In this document: one piece after another, positions 1-6,300 of the stretch
Position numbering within the stretch: the first letter of the stretch is position 1
How the letters are laid out: each line of letters starts with the position of its first letter
Assembly: GCA_964394085.1 (NCBI GenBank)
Contig: CAYMWF010000142.1
Span: 1-7,089, forward strand
Origin: CAYMWF01 sp964394085 [NCBI: uncultured Gemmatimonadota bacterium]
GTDB taxonomy: Bacteria > GCA-2686955 > CAYMWF01
Length of the DNA: 7,089 nucleotides
Direction of reading: 5' to 3'
Notes under the pieces: generated by a model
What the model was told of the DNA's origin: nothing
Seen by the model: the letters and a program-made list of their open reading frames with translations, nothing else
The model's database searches: none
Translations under genes and position numbers: made by a program

Positions 1-344
1 GAAAAACTTACCGTTTCCCCGAAGTGAATCCGCTTGTACTCCATTCCCGTCGTTGCCGCTACCGATAGAACCTGACTTTCAATTTACCCCGCAGAACAGA
101 ATGACTCGTCGGAGCTGACCCCGGAATGTGTTGCTATACTTTAAGTTATACATGTTTAGAGTACGGATATTACGAAAATGGTTGTACCTGATACTGTCTG
201 TCCTGACAATGCCTTTCGCCAAAAATCAATACAAATCAGTCGGAATATTCAATATTCTAGTTGCAGCTTTTCCCAATATTAGTGGTAACTGCCTATTCCA
301 ATAACAAGAGAAACTGTCTATTTCACTGTTCGGCAGGAAATAAA
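1..344. other. Left-edge region without a convincing gene
   Basis: No gene is supported here. Plus-strand frame 2 is open from the left edge to a TGA at 116-118, but its translation is proline- and serine-rich and unlike a recognisable protein. A 50-codon ORF from ATG 152 to TAA 302-304 contains a hydrophobic stretch but has no ribosome binding site. On the minus strand a frame could start at 44 (CAT 42-44) and run off the left edge, giving MEYKRIHFGE..., which is too short to judge. The 3' part is AT-rich and has the 7-mer AATATTC twice in tandem (244-250 and 251-257). It probably holds the promoter of the downstream membrane protein. TATACT at 135-140 resembles a -10 box, but I find no well-spaced -35 box for it. 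Confidence 0.4.
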
Positions 345-1214
345 GTGAAGCGCTTCTTGATAAACAACCTCTGGTGGGTCACGTTCATCTTGGCGATAGT
401 ACTGCTCGTGTCCCACACCCTCTCTCTGGACAAGCTGAAGGTCGACAACACGACTATCGTTCTTCTTCTCGTGCTCCTAATCAGCCCGTTCGTCTCGGCG
501 GTGAAGAAGATCAAATTCGGAGAGTTTGAGGCGGAGATCGACCCGAAGGAGGTGCGGCGGGTAAGGGAAGATGTTGAAGCGAAAGTGGCCTCAGAGGAGC
601 CGAGGGAGCCGCGTAATCCGGCGATCCGTGCGACGACTGAAGCGATCTCAACATTGGCCGAGGATGATCCAGTACTCGCACTGGCCAAGTTGCGTATCGA
701 ACTCGAAAAGGTCATCTTACGACTCCACGAACGCTTTTCGCCGCAAAAAGATCAGAGGAGACCGCGCTCCCTCGGCAGGATGATTACTGACCTGTCGCGA
801 GGCGAGTACCTGTCTCCTGACATCGGTCACTCGCTTCGCGAAGTTGTCTCGATTTGTAACCGGGCAGTACATGGGGAGGAGATTCGTCCTCAAGATGCCG
901 AATCCATAGTGGATACTGGAGCATACCTGTTAGAAATGCTCCACTGGCAATCTAAGTCATTGGCGCTTGGAGACGAACCTGAGGGTAAGATCATTGACCC
1001 GTCCGTCGTTGCTGAATACCGGCACGCGCGCTACCAACTCACAACGCTGATTCCGTACGCCGACGAACCCCCTGTTCAAAACGTGCGCATTCTGGATCAA
1101 GCCGGATTGGACGCGTTTTTCGACGGATATGAAGAGTTCGCAGAGTTCGTCATTGATCTCAGAAGAGTTGATGAAACCGGTACCGAACAACCGGATCGAA
1201 CGCGACTCCGGTAA
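345..1214 (+). CDS. Two-TM membrane protein with a cytoplasmic HEPN/DUF4145-like domain
   Basis: The function is unknown. From GTG 345 the protein has 289 residues: two hydrophobic helices at about 9-23 and 37-53, then a basic KKIKFGEFEAEI segment, a charged linker, and an alpha-helical domain at about 105-205. That domain contains LAKLRIELEKVI and the motif CNRAVHG (N172, H176). The N-x3-H pattern with a following Gly is typical of DUF4145/HEPN-like domains. Canonical HEPN RNases have Arg just before that Asn, and here it is Cys171, so RNase activity is doubtful. An 80-residue tail follows with no domain I recognise. I chose GTG 345 because AGGA (335-338) lies 6 nt upstream and the protein then begins just before the first helix. 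The same frame is open upstream to TTG 261, but that start lacks a ribosome binding site. The next gene begins 66 nt downstream. I am sure it is a gene and moderately sure of the domain class. Confidence 0.8.
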   Translation: MKRFLINNLWWVTFILAIVLLVSHTLSLDKLKVDNTTIVLLLVLLISPFVSAVKKIKFGEFEAEIDPKEVRRVREDVEAKVASEEPREPRNPAIRATTEAISTLAEDDPVLALAKLRIELEKVILRLHERFSPQKDQRRPRSLGRMITDLSRGEYLSPDIGHSLREVVSICNRAVHGEEIRPQDAESIVDTGAYLLEMLHWQSKSLALGDEPEGKIIDPSVVAEYRHARYQLTTLIPYADEPPVQNVRILDQAGLDAFFDGYEEFAEFVIDLRRVDETGTEQPDRTRLR

Positions 1215-1280
1215 GGCCGCCACAGACGGCGTCCTCGCCGGAGCGGTTCATCCGAAACGTTCGCATGAGAAAGAGACGCG

Positions 1281-1811
1281 ATGATTGAACTTCACCCATT
1301 TGAGGAGGCGGACATGCCGAGACTCATCGGTTGAATTCCGGATGCGCGGTTCCTCCTCCAATGGGCCGGGCCTCAGTACAAGTTTCCGTTGGATGCTCCT
1401 CAGCTCCTCAGCACGCTGGTAGCGACAAAGGGCGAGCATCCAACGCATTTCATGTTCAAGGCAGTGCGGAAAGCCGGACGCGACGTTGTCGGACACATTG
1501 AGTTGATGGATGTCGACTACAATAAGGCAACCGCACTTTTGGGGCGTGTTCTGATCGGAAACCCCGGGTGGCGTGCCCGAGGGTGGGGCAAGAGGATGGT
1601 TGAGGAAGCCACTTGCTATGCCTTCGATACGCTCGGCCTTGGCACAGTCACGCTCGGGGTTTTTGACTTTAATGTCTCAGCCATTGTCTGTTACCGTGCA
1701 TTGGGCTTCTCGGAATATGAAACCAAACTGAACTCGAGGAAATTTGGTGATGAGTACTGGAATCTTGTCATGATGCGTCTTAGCCGTGACGCATGGATGA
1801 AAAACCGGTGA
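1281..1811 (+). pseudogene. GNAT acetyltransferase (RimJ/RimL type) interrupted by one in-frame TGA
   Basis: GNAT enzymes transfer an acetyl group from acetyl-CoA to an amine; the substrate here is unknown. The frame from ATG 1281 gives MIELHPFEEADMPRLIG, then TGA at 1332-1334 (codon 18), then IPDARFLLQWAGPQ... to the TGA stop at 1809-1811. This is 176 codons, about the usual GNAT length. Both sides of the stop are in the same frame and belong to the same protein. Family features after the stop are intact: the acetyl-CoA pyrophosphate loop RARGWGK (98-104), the motif-B segment with N131 and CYRALGF (137-143), and the C-terminal strand with WNLVMMRLSR. As I recall the family, position 18 is Trp (LISWIPDA-like), so TGG to TGA would explain the break. 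The remaining 140-residue ORF from TTG 1389 lacks the N-terminal strand and helix and is unlikely to work alone. Nonsense mutation, sequencing error and readthrough cannot be separated from the sequence. Confidence 0.8.
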
Positions 1812-1914
1812 TTCCAAGCCATCCGGTCAGAATCTCCACCGCACCGGCGTACCATTGCGTAATGCCGGCCATCCCTCTTCGCCATCCACCTATTCAATAA
1901 AGCGCACAAACCCT

Positions 1915-1943
1915 TTGACACCCCTAACATCCTGAGCTATATT
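1915..1943 (+). promoter_or_regulatory. Near-consensus sigma70 promoter
   Basis: The -35 box TTGACA (1915-1920) is a perfect consensus match. It is separated by exactly 17 bases from the -10 box TATATT (1938-1943), which matches TATAAT at five of six positions. Transcription should start near 1950, about 26 nt before the first ATG of the small-protein/nucleotidyltransferase pair. No other gene lies between, so this is best read as the dedicated promoter of that pair. I see no clear operator dyad overlapping it. Confidence 0.75.
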
Positions 1944-1975
1944 ACCTTGCGTAGTTCAAAGACGAAACATCCCGA

Positions 1976-2239
1976 ATGATCCGACACCAAAAGTCACCCG
2001 AACGCTCCGGTGAAAATCCGTCTGCACCGCATACCGAAAGAATGAGCATACCTGAAGAAAATTACCAAAGGATCAAGGATGACAAGCGTTCATTCGATAT
2101 CCGCTTCTGGCAATCCCAGGGTGACAATGCCATTTTTGAGGCGGTATGGGAAATGCTTCATGACTACTTCCTGATACGAGGTAAAAATGCTGACGAGCTC
2201 AGACTTCAAAGATCTGTTGAGTCTTTTCGAAAAGCATAA
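1976..2239 (+). CDS. Small conserved protein, first gene of the nucleotidyltransferase pair
   Basis: This 87-residue protein is predicted to be soluble and cytoplasmic, with no signal or membrane segment. I recognise the sequence type only as a small hypothetical protein found next to this kind of nucleotidyltransferase, and I cannot name a domain. The conserved-looking core is KRSFDIRFWQSQGDNAIFEA followed by a helix ending NADELRLQRSVESFRKA; it looks mainly helical. ATG 1976 is 26 nt after the expected transcription start but has no Shine-Dalgarno sequence. ATG 2042 (residue 23) would give a 65-residue protein beginning MSIPEENYQ and may be the true start, since the first 22 residues look unstructured. 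The last 53 bases overlap the next gene in another frame, so the two are probably co-transcribed and translationally coupled. By analogy with other two-gene nucleotidyltransferase modules it could be the partner or antitoxin, but that is inference. Confidence 0.7.
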   Translation: MIRHQKSPERSGENPSAPHTERMSIPEENYQRIKDDKRSFDIRFWQSQGDNAIFEAVWEMLHDYFLIRGKNADELRLQRSVESFRKA

Positions 2240-2660
2240 GATTCGCTATCTCATAGTCGGTGGCTACGCGGTAATGAAGTACAGTGAACCTCGATTCACT
2301 AAAGACCTTGACATATGGATAGCAACTGATCCGGCGAATGCAAATGCGGTGTATGCAGCGTTGAAGGAGTTCGGCGCACCGCTGGCGAATCTCACCGCAG
2401 ATGATTTCACTGATCAGGATTGTTTCTATCAGATGGGAAGGCCGCCGTTGAGGATCGATATCATGATGTCAATTCCAGGTATCGAGTTCCAAGAGGCTTG
2501 GAACAACCGTGAGACGGTCGAGCTGGCCGACCATCCGATTCCCTTTATTTCAAGATCTGATCTAATCCGGGCAAAGAAGGCAAGCGGGCGACCACAGGAC
2601 ATAATTGACATCCAGAAGCTCGAACATGCCGAACAACTCGAAGCACTCGATGAGAAATAG
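2187..2660 (+). CDS. Nucleotidyltransferase-fold protein (AbiEii/MNT-like)
   Basis: This 157-residue protein resembles small DNA polymerase beta-fold nucleotidyltransferases, which transfer a nucleotide to a protein, RNA or small molecule; the target here is unknown. The signature is easy to see: a helix, then YLIVGGYAV (Gly25-Gly26), then TKDLDIWI with metal-binding Asp40 and Asp42, and a probable third carboxylate Asp91 in LRIDIMMS. The C-terminal part, with FISRSDLIRAKKASGRPQDIIDI, matches the end of AbiEii-like domains, where a conserved Lys and Asp lie near the active site. All expected catalytic residues are present, so it is probably active. ATG 2187 is supported by GAGG at 2178-2181, 5 nt upstream. 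It overlaps the preceding gene by 53 nt and shares its promoter. No HEPN partner of the classic HEPN-MNT kind is adjacent, so it belongs to a different pair type. A chromosomal housekeeping role cannot be excluded. Confidence 0.85.
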   Translation: MLTSSDFKDLLSLFEKHKIRYLIVGGYAVMKYSEPRFTKDLDIWIATDPANANAVYAALKEFGAPLANLTADDFTDQDCFYQMGRPPLRIDIMMSIPGIEFQEAWNNRETVELADHPIPFISRSDLIRAKKASGRPQDIIDIQKLEHAEQLEALDEK

Positions 2661-2743
2661 CCTTTCGCTTGCTGTTCTCTGATTTTCGCAGGCAAAACAT
2701 GCCTAAGTACCACAATAAATATATTTTGAAATATCGCCTTAAA

Positions 2744-2887
2744 GGCATTTACGTATAGATGCTTCCTCAAAGCATCCGGGTGTAATTCCGATAGCAGCCG
2801 AATGAGGGAGGTTTGGAACGTCACTTCGTGTCGCTCCAAGCCTCCCTCATTCTGTCTGCCTATCGCCGAATTTTCCATACGTAAGCC
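2744..2887. repeat. Branched imperfect inverted repeat
   Basis: Three helices can be drawn by eye. The outer arm pairs GGCATTTACGTAT (2744-2756) with ATACGTAAGCC (2877-2887), with two extra bases on the left. A local hairpin pairs GATGCTT (2758-2764) with AAGCATC (2770-2776). The main arm pairs 2801-2817 with 2835-2851, 16 of 17 as Watson-Crick and one as G-U in RNA. It continues inward through CG and CAC with GTG around a TTC loop, and outward through AATTCCGATAGCAG (2784-2797) with the bulged right arm 2856-2872. No T-run follows on either strand, so it is not a standard terminator. It could be a structured RNA, a small non-autonomous mobile element, or a foldback remnant. The repeat is directly visible; its nature is not. 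Confidence 0.6.
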
Positions 2888-2940
2888 GGGACACGCCTGG
2901 TCTCAGATGGCCGTTTGTGAAAATCAGGTGAGTCATTATA

Positions 2941-2977
2941 TGTCACGCGAAAACAAACAAGATTTCGAACCGTGACA
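2941..2977. repeat. Inverted repeat TGTCACG/CGTGACA hairpin
   Basis: A perfect 7-bp outer pair joins TGTCACG (2941-2947) to CGTGACA (2971-2977). Just inside, CGAAA (2948-2952) pairs with TTTCG (2963-2967), leaving a 3-base bulge AAC and a 10-base loop. It could be an RNA hairpin or a dyad bound by a regulator. The half-site GTGACA occurs again at 3097-3102. No T-run follows, so I do not call it a terminator. Confidence 0.45.
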
Positions 2978-3012
2978 GATAATCCCTACGTAACCGCATT
3001 AAATTACAATAG

Positions 3013-3081
3013 GAAACGAAAACAATGCCTGCGGAAGGCAACAGGGTACACCAATTGCATTGTCAATCTGATGTTCGTTTC
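3013..3081. repeat. Two-step stem with a competing internal hairpin
   Basis: GAAACGAA (3013-3020) pairs perfectly with TTCGTTTC (3074-3081). Inside it, ACAATGC (3022-3028) pairs with GCATTGT (3057-3063). An alternative hairpin TGCCT (3026-3030) with AGGCA (3036-3040) uses part of the same bases, so the two inner forms exclude each other. It lies about 230 nt upstream of the protease start and would be in its 5' leader if transcription begins upstream. Mutually exclusive stems are typical of regulatory leaders, but short matches like these also occur by chance. Confidence 0.35.
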
Positions 3082-3299
3082 TGTGGGCTGCAGGATGTGA
3101 CACCGGCAAGAACGATACTCTTCGGCCGAGACCATTTATTCACCCGCGGAAAGTCATCCGGCATCAAATCTTCGGAGCAAAGGTGAAAACGAAAAGGAGA
3201 AAAATCAAAGTGGAGGCAAAAGGTAAAGCAAAAGCAGGCGGGGAACCGTCGCTATACCGGGTCATCGGGCTCGGTTCTGAAATGTTTCAAATGCGTATG

Positions 3300-3305
3300 A
3301 AGGAG
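3300..3305 (+). promoter_or_regulatory. Ribosome binding site choosing the protease start
   Basis: AAGGAG lies 9 nt before ATG 3315 and selects it over the in-frame ATGs at 3282, 3291 and 3297. From ATG 3315 the protein opens directly with a short basic stretch and a hydrophobic signal peptide core. A very similar segment, AAGGAG at 3194-3199, lies 10 nt before in-frame GTG 3210. Confidence 0.7.
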
Positions 3306-3314
3306 AAGAAAATC

Positions 3315-6300
3315 ATGAAATTCAAATCACCGGACTTTTCGAGAGCGATTTCGATCCTCTTGCTCATGGTCGTTTTTTCGCTGATTTCACCATTTTCAAT
3401 CAGCGCGCTACCAAACGAAGACCTTTATTACTACGACAAGCTTTTCGACAAGCAGTTCTCATTCACACACAAGCCCGGTGAAATAATGATTCAGTTCGAA
3501 ACCGGGCCGGCCGGAACTCCCTACGCTGAAATTATGAACCTTGTAAGCAGCCGGAAGCTCAACGCCGTACATGACCTCGTTGAAAAACGAGGTTTCGGCG
3601 TTTTCAAAATTCCCAGCGGCGTCATGGCTGAAGAGATCCTGTCAAAGTTGAAAAATGATCCGCTGGTGCGTTCCGCCCGTCGGGCTCTGGTGGACCAGGA
3701 GGGTTTTACGAAGTATTTCATCCCGGATGAAATCACCGTCCGTTTCGAGAAGGAAGTCGGCGAGCAAGATATGTTATCGATCATCGCTTCCCGCGGCTGT
3801 ACCGTGGTCAAGGACCACTGGACGCCCGGCTATTATACACTTCGTGTCCCCACGGGAGGCGATCCATTCGAAAGGATTCGCGGGTTCATGGAGCTTCCCG
3901 AGGTCCGTTTCGCCGAGCTCAACGTTATAGGTTTCAACGATATGCTTTTTGACGTCGACGATACTTACTACGCTCAGCAGTGGGCTCTCTACAACAACGG
4001 CTCCACCGGCGGCACCTCCGATGCCGATATCGACGCCCGCGAAGCCTGGGACATCGAAACCGGAGACCCGGATGTCCTGATCGCCATTATCGACAGCGGC
4101 GTGGAGTGGGATCACGAAGACCTTCAAGGCAACATCTGGCAGAACCTTGCCGAAGACTCGGACGGCGACGGCGTCACCCTAGAGTGGAACGGTGCGAGCT
4201 GGGAACTCGACCCCGGCGACCTCGACGGCCTCGACAACGACGGAAACGGCTCCGTCGACGATCTGATCGGCTGGGATTTCGAGGACGGCGACAATGATCC
4301 CTGCGACAGCGCCAGCTACCACGGCACCTGCTGCGCCGGCATAGCCGCCGCTGTTTCCGACAATTCGACCGGCGTGGCCGGCGTGGCCCACGATTGCCGC
4401 ATCATGTCCCTGAAAGTCAGCCTGAGTTCCGGCGCCAACGCCAATCGCGCTGATGCCATCAACTATGCCGCCAGTTTCGTCGGCGACTGCGACGGACTCG
4501 TGTTGAGCAACAGCTGGCACATGAGCAGCGGCGATTTTACGGCGGTCCATGACGCGGTTGTCAGCGCAAAAAGCGCCGGGGCCGTTGTCTGTTTCGCGTC
4601 GGGGAACGGGGATGATACACCGATAAGCTATCCCGCAATGTATGAACAGTGTATCGCAGTGGGAGCTACGAACGAGGATGATGATCGCTGCGACGACACC
4701 GACTGGGGAACCGGTTACGGAAGCAACTACGGCGACAGCCTCGATATCGCGGCTCCGGGCGTGAATCTTTATACGACCGACCTCACGGGCAGCGACGGAT
4801 ACAATTCAGGGGAATATTATTCGAGCTTCGGCGGAACTTCCGGCGCCACTCCCCATGTAGCCGGCGCAGCGGCGCTCATTATGTCGCTGCACAACCGCAT
4901 CAATGCCTCCGGAATCGCCCTCACCCCCGACGAAGTCCAGGATATCCTCGAGGACAATGCCGACCAGGTGGGCGGATATGACTACAATCATGACGGTTCC
5001 AGGCCCGGGCATTCGCTCGAGCTGGGCTACGGTCGTCTCAACGTGAACCAGGCCCTCCAGGAAGTGATAGCCCGCGCCGTGCTCGACCTGCAGCCCGACC
5101 CGGTGGATATCTGTCTCTCAATCGACCGCTCCGGCAGCATGGCCGGCGACAAGATATCGGCGGCGAAAAATGCCGCCTCGCAGATGGTCCGGCTGATGAA
5201 TACCGGCGACAGGATAGGCGTGACCAGTTACAGCAGCACGTCGTCGGTGGATTACTACCTGGCAGAAATCACCTCCGAAACCATCAAGGACGACGCAATC
5301 ACCGCGGTCAACTCCCTCTCGACCGGGGGCAACACTTCGATCGGCGGCGGTATGAGAACGGCTCAGGGGGAATTATATTGGGCTAATCCGGCCTATGACC
5401 CCCAGGCGATAATCCTCATGTCCGACGGCAAGAGCAATACGGCCCCATGGGTAGAAGAAACCCTGCTCGAAATGCCTTCCTCGACTGATGTCTACACCAT
5501 AGGCTTCGCGTCATCCACCACCGAGATCAACGAAGACACTCTCCAGATCATCGCGGACGACACCGGCGGAGAATACTTCTTCGCAAGCGCCGACGGACTG
5601 GCCCTCGGTCCCGGCGGTTCCAAAGGCTCCGGCGGCCTGGAGCTGATCAGCAGCTACCAGCTTTCGCTGAACGAGGCGGCCCGGCGCGTCATGCTCGATC
5701 TTGAGGTCATCGATGCGGGCGACTCCTTCTTCGACGTGTTCGCTTCCAAAGTCGATCCGTCGATACACGAAGTGCGTTTCAACCTGCTCTGGGAAGACAG
5801 CACGACATCCACATCGTTCAAACTGAAGGAGCCGGGCGGAAGAATCATCGACCCGTCCGTCGCCTCGGGCGATCCGATGATAGAATACCTGTCGGACGGA
5901 ACCCTTGCGTCATACGCGGTAATCTCCCCGGTTCCCGGCCTCTGGGAGCTCGAAGTAAGCGGTTACGGATTCGGTGACACGTACTACCTGTCGACATCCG
6001 GGTACACGCTCCTGACCTCCGACCTCGCCGTCAAGAATGAAGGGCTGTTTTTGCCGGTGACCGTCGAAAACAAGCTGCTCGAAAACGGGTTACCCGTTAC
6101 GGGCGCGGATGTATTCGCCGTGATAACCACCCCGCGGGAAGCGATTTACAATCTTCAGCTCTTCGATGACGGACACCATCGCGACGGAGAGGCTGACGAC
6201 GGCCTGTATGCCAATTTCGACAAAGGGATTGTTTCGACCGACGGAAGCTATACTGTTGAATGTCGGGCAAAAGGCTTCAGCAGCCAGAGCCTCGCCGAGT

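Larger units (their letters stand above)
2661..3314. other. Long intergenic region rich in inverted repeats
   Basis: I find no convincing gene here; the minus-strand frames that enter it are shadows of the nucleotidyltransferase gene or low-complexity translations. It starts with a small hairpin right after that gene (AGGCA 2690-2694 with TGCCT 2700-2704, no T-run) and an AT-rich palindrome at 2721-2734. A large branched foldback (2744-2887) and smaller ones (2941-2977, 3013-3081, 3104-3128) follow. The last 130 bases, in the frame of the protease gene, are open and purine-rich. There is no classic intrinsic terminator with a T-tract and no strong sigma70 promoter for the protease gene. I could not match it to a riboswitch class that I know. 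Confidence 0.5.

Noticed and set aside
1-44. Possible minus-strand gene starting at CAT 42-44 (MEYKRIHFGE...) and leaving the left edge
   Set aside because: Only 14 codons are visible, the ribosome binding site is weak, and no family can be recognised. It may be real but cannot be supported.
152-304. 50-codon plus-strand ORF with a hydrophobic segment
   Set aside because: There is no Shine-Dalgarno sequence and no recognisable motif, and it lies in an AT-rich probable promoter region; it overlaps only the unsupported TTG 261 extension of the next gene.
1227-1240. Hairpin CGGCG-TCCT-CGCCG after the membrane-protein gene as a terminator
   Set aside because: The stem is only 5 bp and no T-run follows, so an intrinsic terminator is not supported.
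1281-1811. Alternative genetic code with TGA read as Trp throughout
   Set aside because: TGA terminates this gene, and the 1258-codon protease frame has many TGG and no TGA codons, so one isolated TGA is better explained as a mutation or error.
2801-2851. Reading the long central hairpin as an ordinary rho-independent terminator
   Set aside because: No T-tract follows the right arm on the plus strand, nor the left arm on the minus strand, and the pairing extends well beyond a normal terminator stem.
2429-2878. 149-codon minus-strand frame
   Set aside because: It is antisense to the well-supported nucleotidyltransferase gene and runs through the inverted repeats; its translation has no family features.
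2661-3314. CRISPR array, retron or integron attC site in the intergenic region
   Set aside because: There are no regularly spaced direct repeats, no reverse transcriptase or integrase gene in the window, and no recognisable attC core sites (GTTRRRY / RYYYAAC) at the ends of the foldback.
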